This document shows positions 11,331 through 23,200 of a stretch of 64,000 nucleotides of DNA, piece after piece. The notes under the pieces are model-generated. The model was not told where the DNA came from, did not search any database, and saw nothing but the letters and a program-made list of their open reading frames with translations. The stretch covers positions 103,501 to 167,500 of the forward strand of contig CAUYUJ010015746.1 of the NCBI GenBank assembly GCA_963575745.1. The letters run 5' to 3'. Source of the DNA: Prorocentrum cordatum (taxonomy: Eukaryota > Sar > Dinophyceae > Prorocentrales > Prorocentraceae). Both the position numbers and the translations under genes were made by a program. Numbering within the stretch: position 1 is the stretch's first letter; each line of letters opens with the position of its first letter.

Positions 11331-11399
11331 ACGAGACTTGCGGGGCTGGCAATGGTGAGAGAAAGCATCGATTAGGGGGCCACATCGTCTCAACGAATG

Positions 11400-12499
11400 C
11401 TCAAACATAGTCAAGCATCGTCAGAAAGTAATCAACAAATCGTTCTCGGATAATTTTTTGACTAGTTGTGAATATTCCTCCTGTGTAGGGACATGCCCGA
11501 CTTAAGCCGACCCTGAGCCTGAGCCGCGCGCTTCGGAAATGTTCTGGCCCCTCTCGTGAGCAGGGACCGACCGTCCCGGCATTCCTATAGGCCTAACGCG
11601 ACATGTCCTTAGAACCCCAAAACGTTCTATGAACAAAAACGAGGTTCTCGTAACACAAGCCGATGTACAAAAACAAAACAATCTCAGTCAGAAATGTTCT
11701 AGAAGCATTTCGCGCAGACCACAACAGGTTCTTAGAACATAATTTGGTGGGCCTGTAGGCGAGCCAGGACGCTTCGCCACGGCTTAACTCTCGTCATCCT
11801 TGGCGCGCGGGTTGGCCCAGGCGGACTGGCCGCGGCTGCCGACGGGCGCCGCGCGGCCCCTGCCGCCACGCCACTGCAAGCACGGCGGTGGTCCCGGCGG
11901 GCCTGGTGGAAGCCAGTCACGGTCGCGCCGGCAGGGCCGCGAGCTGGCGTCGCCCTCGGCCAGGGGCGGGCCAGCGCTCAGGCCCGCTCGCTCTCGTCAG
12001 GCTGGTCTTAGGTTGGGCATGTCCTCCTGCGGGCGGATTTTGGACAAACTTTTTTGTCAAAGCAGTATGCCAAAATAGCAGAAAATACAGAAGCACCCTC
12101 CCCAGATTATTTGCTGGTTATTTGTTGATCTTCCTCCTGTAGAGGGACGTGCCCGACTTAAGGCTGGTCGGCCGCGGGCTTGAAGTCCTTGTCCAACGTC
12201 GGGCTCTCGCCGCGCCCCGGCCACTCACTTCTACTGTGAGCGGCCGAAGCCTGCAGATCTTGAGCCGTTCCGCGACGTGCGTCGACCTGCAGAGCGCGAA
12301 GATCTAAAGCGACAAATCGATCTCCCTGCGTTTCAGCGGGGCCCCTCCGAACTCTGCCGGCGGGGCGCGCCGCGGGGCGGACCCGTTCTGGCTCTGGCTC
12401 GCCGGGGCCCCAGCTGGCAAAGAGACGCCGCACTTCCCGGGCGCCTTCCTCCGCGCTGGGCGCGCTCGCGCGCGGCGCGCATCCTCCAGCCCCCGCCCC
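11400..12499. other. No gene; region bracketed by a diverged direct repeat
   Basis: A block of about 32 bp near 11477-11508 (TTCCTCCTGTGTAGGGACAT then GCCCGACTTAAG) recurs with few changes near 12130-12161, preceded in both by AT-rich sequence. The 650 bp between is GC-rich with no recognisable product. This could be a small repeat-bounded insertion such as a TRIM-like element, but only two short ends support it. Confidence 0.35.
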
Positions 12500-12695
12500 C
12501 CCAGACATCCGACGTCTCGATTTTTTTTCGAGACACGGGCCCCCGACCTCCCGACCACTTCCGCGGGGCCGGTTTTTCGTCCCGAGCCGTTTGTTGACGG
12601 CCCCGAGGCCCGGCGAGGGCCTCGAGAGGCCGCAAACCACGAAAAACCTCCGTCCCGATGTTTTCGAGACGCCCGATCTCTGGGTCGGGTGCGGG
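12500..12695. repeat. Dispersed repeat A, copy 2
   Basis: Same-orientation, GC-richer relative of 7240-7405. Both have GACGGCCCCG..GCCCGGCGAGGGCCT and a stem-loop of the form GTCTCGA, T-run, TCGAGAC (about 12510-12535), plus a second hairpin-like element near 12650-12670. Confidence 0.55.
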
Positions 12696-12954
12696 CGAAG
12701 CCTGCGTGGGGGGCGCCCAGGCATGGGGCCCCCGCGCGCGCGGGCGGGCCGGCGCGCGAGCCGGCGCTGCATCGCGGCTCCGCGCGCTCGGCCCGGGTCG
12801 GAGCCCGAGGCCAAAGAGAGAAGAACAGACAGTGCACCTGGGGCGCAGCTGGCGAAGCTGAGCTGTGCGCAGGCGCACGCACGCAGGCGCGCGCCCAGAG
12901 CTGGTCGCCATGGTGAACGTGCGCGGTGTAGGCGCGAATGCGTGATCGTTCGCT

Positions 12955-13345
12955 CGCTCTCTTTTTTTTTTTTTCTCTCTCTCTCTCTCTTTCTCTGTTT
13001 TTTTTTGTTCTCTGTCTCTCTCTCTTTCTCTGTGTCTCTCTCTCTCGCTCTCTCGTAATCTCCTCTCCCTCCTCTCTTTGTGTTTCTCTCTTTTCTCTCG
13101 TTATCTCTCTAGGTTTTTGTTTTGTTCCTCGATGTTGTTTCTCTCTCTCTCTCTCTTTCTCTCTCGCTCTTTCTCTCTCTCTCTCTACATATATGTGTAT
13201 ATATATGTACTTGTCAATATATCTCTCTTTCGCTCTCTCTATCTCTCTCTCTCTCTTCTCTCTCTCTCTCTATTTCTCACCCTCCCTCTCTTTCTATTTT
13301 TTTCTTTCTCTCTCTCTCTCTCTCTCTCCCCCCTCTGTCTATATA

Positions 13346-13382
<37 letters not shown>

Positions 13383-13383
13383 G
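12955..13383. repeat. CT dinucleotide tract followed by TA/GT dinucleotide tract
   Basis: Long interrupted (CT)n from about 12960 to 13335, with (TA)n and TATG runs at about 13186-13210 and 13340-13380. Not coding. Confidence 0.9.
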
Positions 13384-14521
13384 CAGCGCGCGTGGAACAG
13401 CGAAAAGGAGTGATGCGCTTCTTGTCCATGAAGCATGAAGCAATGAGCATATTGATGTTTGTGCTCGTCCTTAATGGTCGAGACGAATTGCGGAATGTGG
13501 ATTTCCTGACTAGAGACTGAAAGACTTTCTAAGAAGAAAAGAGGTTGTTGATCATGGTGGGCAACTGCACGGCGCCGGGTCGGATCACATTGCTCGTTGC
13601 GCGCTGTCGGCAGGCGCCACCGACCTGACGGTGAGGTGAAATTACATGCCGAAGTGAATGTGACGCTGCACGGAGTGCGTGTTCGCCCGCGCAGACCGCC
13701 TGCGACATCGCGTAGCGCGGCTTGGTCAATGCCTTTTGCGAGGTCATCGGCAATCATGTCCCCGGTGCCCTCCCAAGCCGCGGCCCATGAGCCCGCGCCG
13801 CTGGCGCCGCGCGGCCCCTGGCCATCGCGGGCCATCGGGCGCTCCGCGATTGTTTCGGGCGCTCCGCGCTGCCAGCTCAACAGGCGGCAGAGTTGAGCAA
13901 CTACAGAAGGCAGCAATGCGGACGGGCTCTCGCTGCCCACGCGAAGGATGTTAGCGCCCCCGGGGGGCGCTGCCTGCATCGATCCCTTCCATCTGCTCCA
14001 TGCGGGAGGTCGCCTCGGTGTGCATGTCCAATTTGGGCGCGCACCTCGCGGCTGGACAGTGAATCCGCAAAGGGCTTGTCTGCGCCCGTCGCGCTAGGGC
14101 GCGCGGCTCGCGAATGTCACCGCGCGCGGGCGCCGCGGCGCGGCGCTGCAGCGCGACTGCGTAGACTTGTGGGTCGACGCGCGCGGTGAGAGCAAAGGAA
14201 AATGCCATGTGCGGGCTCAGGCAGAGCTTGGCCAGACCCTTTGAGGGCGCGTCCAATTGGCCTGGCCGGCGAGCCCAGCATTGCCGTTTTGAACGCGTTT
14301 GAAAGCGTTGGCGCACTCCGTCTGGTCCAGCTCGCGACCTCCATCGCTGGCGGGGAAACGCCGCGTTGCGCGGCGCGAGAGGTTCCCGCGAGATGTCCAG
14401 CTCCTCATTTCCAGCAGGCGCCCCCCAAGCGTTGCCCTCAATGGGCCGTCTCGTTGCCAAGTGCCACTCGTAGCTCCTGGCGTGCTGGATCGACCGAGAC
14501 CCGGGCGCATCCTTGCAGCCA
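13384..14521. other. GC-rich stretch without recognised gene
   Basis: Several overlapping ORFs on both strands (for example minus 13951-14460), typical of GC-rich non-coding DNA. None shows a known motif. Confidence 0.35.
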
Positions 14522-15300
14522 CTTTGAGGCCCGCCCCAAACTATCTCATAATAGATTCCGAATAGATGTACTATAGTTAAGTAACAGTTGTAGGATAGCC
14601 ATGTGCTAGTTTATAAATAGTTTGTTCAACTATTCATGAACTATCGCATACCTATCCTATATCAACATGCAGCGAACTATTCGATAACTATCCGAATGTA
14701 AACTCAAACATAGACACTACAAGTTTCATTGTTGTTCCTATAAAAAGCATTGTTTAGTTGCCTGTTTCCTTTCTCTTAAAACATATTTGTATACGAAGAA
14801 CAAAAAATATGGTTTACGTATATGTGCTATGTGTTGTTTTATTATGTTCTACACTGGCAGATCTCACATTTATGCATCGCGAGCATGCTCGCCTCGGAAA
14901 CCGAGTGGGCTTGATCATGCCGTGGCATAGCGAGCATCGCTCGCACGCTGACGCGCGCATGTGGATGATGACGACGATGATATCGGTTATGCTGTATAGC
15001 CGTTTTGGTACGAATGCCGCAACCTTTGCCGCCCTTGCCGCCCTTGCCTTACGGACCCAGAGAAGAGGAGCGCGGCAGCGCCTTTGCGGACCCTCTCATA
15101 CATAAGGCCCTGCGCTACCGTTCCCTGTAGGCTAATGGGGGCACGAGCCGCGTGAGGGCTTCGCACTGGGGGCTGACCAGACGGCTGCATGATTTTGAAA
15201 ACATGCTTTGCCTATAAACACTGCCGTGGGCGCCATTGAAATTAGGCATCAATTGAAAAGCTCGCACCAATCATCGCCAGGACAACCGCCAGCGCCAGCA

Positions 15301-15472
<172 letters not shown>

Positions 15473-16379
15473 CTGCGCACATGTTGGCACACCCCTCAGC
15501 GTTGGTGGCACCATATGGAGCTCATCCGAATGCCCCAATTAAAGGGTCCGCATGGCGCCGCCGCGCCCAACTCGGTGCAACCTTGCGCGATTAGTGCCTG
15601 TTTTGCGCGATAGGATTCGACCGAAAGCCCTGATGGGAGGGCCGTGGGCGCTGGCGTCGTCGTTTTGGCTGTGGCGTTGGTCGTTGTGGTCGTTGTGGTC
15701 ACAATGGCCGTGATGGTCGTCGCCGTCGCGGTTGTGGTCGCCGCCATGGTCGTTGTCGTGGTCGTCGCTATGGCAGTGGTCGTTGTCGGCGTCGTCATCG
15801 TCGTGGGCGAGGCCGTCGTCTTGGATGTCGTCGTGGTCGTAGCCTTCGTGATCGTGATCGGTTTCGTCGTGGGCGTGGTCGTTGTTGTCGTCGTGGTCGT
15901 GGTCGTGGCCATGGGCGTTGCTGTGGCCGTTGTCGTGGCAGTGGTCGTCGTTGTCTTGATCTTGATCGTCGTCGTCGTCGTCGGGGTCGCGGTGGTCGTC
16001 GTGGTTGCGGTTTCGGTCGTCGTCGTCGTCACAGCCGTCGTGGGCGTTGTCGTCGTCGTGGCCGTCAACTTGCTCGTGGTTGTGGTCGTGGCCGTCGTCG
16101 TGGTCGTGGTCGTGGCCGCCTTCGTCTTCGCACTCGTCGGCGAGGTAGCGGTCGCGGTCGTCGTCCTGGTTGTGGTCGCGGTCGTTATGGTTCTTCCCCG
16201 CACGCTTCCTGGGGTCCTGGTTTTCTTCACTGCCGCGTCGCACCCGCGTCTTCCTTCCGCCTCCCCTCCTCCCCTTCTCCTCCTCCTCCTCCTCCTCCTC
16301 CTCATCCTCCTCCTCCTCCTCGTCCTCCTCCTCCCCCTCCTCCTCCTCCTCCTCCTCCTCCTCCTCCTCCTCACGCACA

Positions 16380-16515
16380 CCGCACAGCACAGCTCAGCAC
16401 AGCTCAGCACACCTCAGTTCAGCTCAGTTCAGCTCAGCACAGCTTAGCACAGCTCAGCTCAGCTCAGCACAGCACGGGACAGCACGGCACGGCACAGCAC
16501 AACACAACACAGGAC
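16380..16515. repeat. CAGCACAGCT/CAGTTCAGCT decamer array
   Basis: Tandem AGC-ACA and AGCTC pentamers and decamers. Mirrored at about 23025-23180 as AGCTGTGCTG and related units. Confidence 0.85.
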
Positions 16516-16704
16516 AACACAACGAAGCGCAAGGGGTGGCCTCCCTATCCGTTGTGCGCTCGCAAAGCGTGGCAGGCGTGGCCCTTTCTCGACACCAAAG
16601 CGGCTGCGCACGGGGTGGTCTCCTCACCGCGGCCGCTATCCACGACGCCGTTACTCGACGCCAGAGGGGGCGTGCAGGGGGTGGTTTCTCACCGCGGCCG
16701 CTAT

Positions 16705-17075
16705 CGGTGGAGCTCCCTATGGGGCCACGATCCTCGTGAGGGGTGCGCCGAAATGGGGCGGGACCGCCATGCGAACGCTGCCATTGGGGCCTTCGGTGGA
16801 GCTCCCTATCGGGCCCCGATCCTCGTGAGGGGTGCCCCAAAATAGGGCGGGTCCCACATGCGAACGCAGCCACTGGAGCCTTCGGTGGGGTTCCCTATGG
16901 GGCCACGATCCCCGTGAGGGGTGCGCCAAAATGTGGCGGGGGCGCCATGCGAGCGCTGCAATTTGGGGCCTGCGGTGGAACTCCCTATGGGGCAGCGATC
17001 CTCGCGAGGGGCGCGCCAAATGGGGCGGGGCCGCCATGCGAACGCTGCCGCTAGAGCCTTCGGTGGCGCTCCTTA
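16705..17075. repeat. Tandem array of ~88-bp unit, left arm only
   Basis: About four to five units, each with TTCGGTGGAGCTCCCTATGG followed by CGATCCTCGTGAGGGGTGCG and AAATGGGGCGG, spaced about 85-90 bp. No equivalent exists in the right arm, so it was inserted into or lost from one arm after the palindrome formed. Confidence 0.75.
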
Positions 17076-17164
17076 TGAAGACACGAAACGCTGTACTTGG
17101 TGGGTGAAACGCAGGGAGGAGGGGGGAGGAGGGGGAGGAGGAGAGGAGAGGAGGACACGCGGCA

Positions 17165-18600
17165 ATTTCTCGACGCCAGAGGGGGGTGCGCAGGAGGTGG
17201 TCTCTCACTGCGGCCGCTATCCACGACACTGGTTCTCGACGCCAGAGGGGGGTGCGCAGGGGGTGGTCTCTCACCGCGGCCGCTACCCACGACACTGCCG
17301 AAAAGCCTCGCAAGCGCTGCAATTCTCGACGCCAGAGGGGGTGCGCAGGAGTGGTCTCTCACCGCGGCCGCTGTCCACGACACCGTCGGCCGCTATCCAC
17401 GACACTGTCAAAAAGCCTCGCAAGCGCGGCAATTTCTCGACGCCAGAGCGGGTGCGCAGGGGGTGGTCTCCCACCGCGGCCGCTATCCACGACATCGTTT
17501 CTTGACGTCAGAGGGGGTGCGCAAGGGGTGGTTTCTCACAGCGGCCGCTACCCACGACACTGTCGAAAAGCATGCGCGGCACTTTCTCGACGCCAGAGCG
17601 GGTGCACAGGGGGTGGTCTCTCACCGCGGCCGCTATCCACGACGCTGCTTCTCGACGCCAGAGGGGGTGCGCAGGAGTGGTCTTTCACCGCGGCCGCTAT
17701 CCACGACACTGACGAAATGCCTAGCATGCGCGGCAATTTCTCGACGCCAGAAGGGGGTGCGCAGGCGGTGGTCTCTCACCGCGGCCGCTATCCACGACAC
17801 TGCTTCTCGACGCCAGAGGGGGTGCGCAGGGGGTGGTCTCTCACCGCGGCCGCTGTCCACGACACTGTCGAGAAGCCTAGCAGGCGCAGCAATTTCTCGA
17901 CGCCAGAAGGGGGTGTGCAGGGGGTGGTCTCTCACAGCGGCCGCTATCCACGACACTGTCGAACAGCCTAGCAGGCGCTGCAATTTCTCGACGCCAGAAG
18001 GGGGTGTGCAGGGGGTGGTCTCTCGCCGCGGCCGCTATCCACAACACTGTCGAACAGCCTAGCAGGCGCGGCAATTTCTCGACGCCAGAGGAGGTGCGCA
18101 GGGGGTGGTCTCTCGCCGCGGCCGCTATCCACCCACACTGTCGAAAAGCCTAGCAGGCGCTGCAATTTCTCGACGCCAGAGGGGGTGCGCAGGGGGTGGT
18201 CTCTCACCGCGGCCGCTATCCACGACACTGTCGAAATGCCTGGCAGGCGCGGCAATTTCTCGACGCCAGAGGGGGTGCGCAGGGGGTGGTCTCACCGCGG
18301 CCGCTATCCACGACCCTGCCGAAAAGCTTCGCAGGCGCTGCAATTTCTCGACGCCAGAGGGGGTGCGCAGGAGTGGTCTCTCACCGCGGCTCTCGACGCC
18401 AGAGGGGGTGCGCAGGGGGTGGTCTTCTCACCGCGGCCGCTATCCACGACACTGACGAAAAAGCCTCGCAGCGCAGCAGTTTCTCGACGCCAGAGCGGGT
18501 GCGCAGGGGGTGGTCTCTCACCGCGGCCGCTACCCACGACACTGTCGAAAAGCCTAGCAGGCGCGGTAATTTCTCGACGCCAGAGGCGGTGCGCAGGGGG
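17165..18600. repeat. NotI-site tandem array, left arm
   Basis: About twenty units in a long form (~90 bp) and a short form (~63 bp). Core: TTCTCGACGCCAGAGGGGGT, GCGCAGGGGGTGGTCTCTCA, CCGCGGCCGCTATCCACGAC, ACTGTCGAAAAGCCTAGCAG. The short form lacks the last ~27 bp. Each unit carries a GCGGCCGC palindrome. The many ORFs here only reflect repeat periodicity. Confidence 0.9.
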
Positions 18601-20040
18601 TGGTTTCTCACCGCGGCCGCTACCCTTGACGTTCGTCCAGGCACAGCAGGCATGGCATATTATCGAGACCACAAGGGGGTGCGCAAGGGGAAGTCCCTCA
18701 CCGCGGCCGCTATCCGTGACGTTCGTCCAGGCACAGCAGGCATGGCATAGTCTCGAGACCATAAGGGGGTGGTCTCTCACCGCGGCCGCTATTCGTGACG
18801 GTCGTCCAGGCACAGCAGGCGTGAACACGCGCGACCTTACATCAGTATGTGGGATTCCTCGGTTGTGTAATTGTTGGCGTCGCCGCCATGGTCGCCATCA
18901 TCGCCGTCGTCGCGGGCGTGGTCGTGGTCAGGATCGGTGTTGTTGCCGCCGTCGTCGTCGTCGTCGTCGTCATGGTCGCGGTTGTTGTCGACGCTGCCGT
19001 CGTCGTGGTTGTGGTTGTCGTCGTAGTCGTCGCCGTCTGTCGTGGTCGTGACGGTCGCCACCGCCGTGGTCGGTGTCGTTGTCTCGGTCGCTGTCGTCGG
19101 CGTGGCCGCTGTGGTCTTGGTCCTGGTCGTGATCGTCGTGGTGTTGGTCCTGGTCGCGGTCGCTGTCGTCATGGTCGTCGCCATGGTTGTCGCCGTCGTC
19201 GTCGGAGACGTCGTCGTCGTCAAATCGTTATTGTAGTCGTCATTGTCGTGGTCGTGGTCGTGATGGTGGTCTTGGCTGTGGTCGTGAGTGTAGCCGTCGT
19301 CGGGGACCTCGTCGTCGTGGTTGTCGTTGTCGTCGTCATGGTCGTGGTCATGGTCTTTGTCGTCCTGGTTGTGGTGGTGGTTGTTTCCGTGGTTGCCGTC
19401 ATCGTCGTGCTCGTGGCTGTCGTCGAATGCGTGGCCGTGGCCTGACCGTCGGCGAAGTCGTAGTTGTGATCATCGTCGTCGCTGTCGTTCTCGTGATCGT
19501 GGCCATGGTCGTCGTGTTTGGTGTAGTCATCTTCGCAATTGTTGCCGGCGTTGTCGGCGCGACCGTTGACGTAATCGTGGTCGGAATCGTCGTCGGAACC
19601 ATCGTCGCAATCGACATTGTCGTCATCGTCGCCGTCACCACAATCGTCCTCACCTGATCGTCGACACCCTCATCCTCACCAACGCTGCCGTCGTCGTCGT
19701 GGTCGTCATCGCCACTGTCGTCGTTGTCAACGTCCTTGCTTTCGTCTGCAACGGCACTGGCTGCAAGAACCGTCATCATCGTCGTTGTATCCATCGTGTG
19801 GGTCATCGCATTTGTCATCGGCGTCGTAACCAACATCGCTGTCGTGAGGGATAGCGGACCTGCATTTTGGCAGTGAGAAGGGGTATGCATGGCAGAATCG
19901 TCATCACCGTCGTCATATCCATCGTATTGTCATCGCCGTCGTAACCAATATGTCTGTCGTGAGGGATTGTGGACCGGCATTTTAGAGGCTGTGGGGGAAG
20001 AATTTGGCGACGAGAAGGGGTATGCCTGGCAGCGTCCATG

Positions 20041-20268
20041 GTGAAAAGATGCCAGACTGTAAACTATAGCAAGCTATAGTTTGCAGATCTGCAATGTATA
20101 GCAAGCTATACATTGCAGATCTGCAATGTATAGCTTGCTACAGCTGTGTGGTAACAGATGCTCTTGAGCAAGCTATACATTGCAGATCTGCAATGTATAG
20201 CTTGCTACACACTGCAGATCTGCAATGTATAGCTTGCTATAGTTTGCAGTCTGGCATCTTTTCACCAT
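20041..20268. repeat. Palindromic core of the giant inverted repeat
   Basis: Two perfect 40-bp palindromes (20100-20139 and 20167-20206; half-site AGCAAGCTATACATTGCAGA) flank a 27-nt spacer (20140-20166). Outside them the arms continue with further AGCAAGCTATA and GCAGATCTGC palindromes to GATGCCAGACTG (20049-20060) and its complement (about 20249-20260). The centre of symmetry is about 20153. BglII-type AGATCT sits at the centre of each 40-mer. Confidence 0.95.
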
Positions 20269-23200
20269 GGACGCTGCCATGCATACCCCTTCTCATCGCC
20301 AAATGCTTCCCCCAGAGCCTCTAAAATGCAGGTCCACAATCCCTCACGACGGAGATATTTGTTACGACGGCGATGACAATACGATGGATATGACGACGGT
20401 GATGACGATTCTGACAGCCACTGCCGATGCAGATGAGTGCCTGGACGTTGGAGACGACACCAGAGCCGATGACGAGTACTTCGATAACGACGGGGATATC
20501 GACGACCAAGTTAAGGCGATGCTGATGACGACGACGATGATGACAATGACGATGGCGGGGATGGTTCCGACGACGATTACGACCACGACTACGTCAACGA
20601 CCGCGCCGAGTGTGACGGCAACGAACACGAAAACGACGACAACCAAGACGACAACCGTGACCACGATTACGACAGCGAACACGTCGACGACGACGATCAT
20701 GCCTACGACCGCGATGACGGCCATCAACACACAGTCGACGACTGCCACGACCACGACGATGACGACGACCACAACGACAACCACAACCACAACGACAATT
20801 ACACTACCGAGGAACCCCACATACTGATGTAAGGTCGCGCGTGTTCACGCCTGCTGTGCCTGGACGAACGTCACGGCTAGCGGCCGCGGTGAGGGACTTC
20901 CCCTTGCGCACCCCGTATGGTCTCAAGAATATGCCATGCCTGCTGTGCCTGGACGAACGTCAAGGATAGCGGCCGCGGTGAGAGACCACCCCCTGCGCAC
21001 CGCCTCTGGCGTCGAGAAATTACCGCGCCTGCTAGGCTGTTCGACAATGTCGTGGATAGCGGCCGCGGTGAAAGACCACCCCGTGCGCACCCCCTCTGGC
21101 GTCGAGAAATTGCCGCGCCTGCTATGCTTTTCAACAGTGTCGTGGATAGCGGCCGCGGTGAGGAGACCACCCCCTGCGCACCCCCTCTGGCGTCGAGAAA
21201 TTGCCGCGCCTGCAAAGCTTTTCGACAGTGTCGTGGATAGCGGCCGAGGTGAGGGACCACTCCTGCGTACCCCCCTCTGGCGTCGAGAACTTGCAGCGCC
21301 TGCGAAGCTTTTCGACAGTGTCGTGGGTAGCGGCCGCGGTTAGAGACCACCCCCTGCGCACCCCCTCTTGCGTCGAGAAATTGCCGCGCCTGCTATGCTT
21401 TTCGCCCGTATCGTGGGTAGTGGCAGCGGTGAGAGACCACTTCCTGCGCACCCCCTCTGGCGTAGAGAAATTGCCGCGCCTGCTAGGAATTCCCGCAGTG
21501 TCGTGGATAGCGGCCGCGGTGAGAGACCACCCCCCGCGCACCCCCTCTGGCGTAAAGAAACAATGTCGTGGGCAGCGGCCGCGGTGAGAGACCACCCCGT
21601 GCGCACCCCCTCTGGCGTCGAGAAATTGCCGCGCATGCTATGCTTTTCGGCAGTGTCGTGGGTAGCGGCCGCGGTGAGAGACCACCACCTGCGCACCCCC
21701 TCTGGCGTCGAGGAACAGTGTCGTGGATGGCGGCCGCGGAGAGAGACACCCCCCTGCGCACCCCCTTCTGGCGTCGAGAAATTGCTGCGCCTGCTAGGCT
21801 GTTCGACGGTGTCGTGGGTAGCGGCCGCGGTGGGAGACCACCCCCTGCGCTCCCCCTCTGGCGTCGAGAAACAGTGTCGTGGATATCGGCCGCGGTGAGG
21901 GGACCACCACCTGCGCACCCCCTCTGGCGTCGAGAACTTGCAGCGCCTGCTAGGCATTTCGACAGTGTCGTGGATAGCGGCCGCGGTGAGGGACCACTCC
22001 TGCGCACCCCCTCTGGCGTCGAGAAATTGCCGCGCCTGCGATGCTTTTCGAGAGTGTCGTGGGCAGCGGCCGCGGTTAGAGACCACCCCCTGCGCACCCC
22101 CTCTTGCGTCGAGGAGTTGCCGCGCCTGCTAGGAATTTCGGCAATGTCGCGGTGAGAAACCACCCCGTGTGCACCCCCTCTGGCGTCGAGACACTGCCGC
22201 GCCTGCTAGGCTTTTCGACCGTGTCGTGGGTAGTGACCGCGGTGAGAGACCACCCCCCTGCGCACCCCCTCGGGCGTCGAGAACTTGCGCGCCTGCTATG
22301 CTTTTCGACAGTGTCGTGGGTAGCGGCCGCGGTGGGGGACCACCCCCTTGCGCACCCCCTCTGGCGTCGAGAAACAATGTCGTGGATAGCGGCCGCGGTG
22401 AGAGACCAGCCCCTGCGCACCCCCTCTGGCGTCGAGAAATTGCCGCGCATGCTATGCTTTTCGGCAGTGTCGTGGGTAGCGGCCGCTGTGAGAGACCACC
22501 CCCTGCGCACCCCCTCTGGCGTCGAGAAACAATGTCGTGGATAGCGGCCGCGGTGAGAGACCACCCCGTGTGCACCCCCTCTGGCGTCGAGAAGTTGCAG
22601 CGCCTGCTAGGCTGTTCGACAGTGTCGTGGATAGCGGCCGCGGTGAGAGACCACCCCCTGCGCACCCCCTCAGGCGTCGAGAAACAGTGTCGTGGACAGC
22701 GGCCGCGGTGAGAGACCACCCCGTGCGCACCCCCTCTGGCGTCGAGAAATTGCCGCGCCTGCTATGCTTTTCAACAGTGTCGTGGATAGCGGCCGCGGTG
22801 AGGGACCACCCCCTGCGCACCCCCCCTGGCGTCGAGAAACTATGTCGTGGATAGCGGCCGCGGTGAAAGACCACCCCCTGCGCACCCCCTCTGGCGTCGA
22901 GAAACAGTGTCGTGGATAGCGGCCGCGGTGAGGAGACCACCCCGTGCGCAGCCTTTTTGGTGTCGGGGAAGTGCAACGCCTGCCACGCTATGCGCGCCCA
23001 CAACGGATAGGGAGACCACCCCCTGCGCTTCGCTGTGCTGTCCTGTGTTGTGTTGTGCTGTGCTGTGTCGTGCTGTCCCGTGCTGTGCTGTGCTGAGCCG
23101 AGCTAAGCTGAGCTGTGCTAAGCTGTGCCGCGCTGAGCTGAACTGAGCTGGGCTGAGCTGTGCTGTGCTGTGCGCGTGAGGCGGAGGAGGAGGAGGAGGA

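Larger units (their letters stand above)
15640..20139. repeat. Giant inverted repeat, left arm
   Basis: Order of blocks outward to inward: GTC-rich tract (15650-16200), a unique bridge containing TTCACTGCCGCGTCGCACCC (about 16228), CTC tract (16265-16375), CAGCACAGCT-type array (16380-16515), a unique block (16520-16640), an 88-bp-type array (16705-17075), the NotI-site tandem array (17165-18600), CGTTCGTCCAGGCACAGCAGG blocks (18628-18825), a second GTC-rich tract (18870-19850), a unique inner block (19850-20060), and the palindromic core. Every block except 16690-17160 has an inverted counterpart in 20167-24230 in mirrored order. Confidence 0.85.

Noticed and set aside
12955-13383. Ser/Leu-rich ORFs over CT tracts
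   Set aside because: Simple-sequence artefact.
14340-14400. GCGGGGAAACGCCGC and CGCCGCGTTGCGCGGCG as mini-hairpins
   Set aside because: Stem and loop geometry do not fit the 14-nt consensus.
14876-14905. CTCGGAAACCGAG at about 14890 as a member of the mini-hairpin family
   Set aside because: Triloop AAA with 5-bp stem (13 nt), lacks the GC ends and GNRA tetraloop; outside the retrotransposon.
15496-16447. Long Thr-, Asp- and Val-rich ORFs on both strands over the GTC tract
   Set aside because: Open frames are a by-product of triplet repeats.
17165-18830. NotI-site tandem array as a CRISPR array or repeat-protein gene
   Set aside because: No unique spacers of constant size; units are whole-length tandem copies in a eukaryotic-type context.
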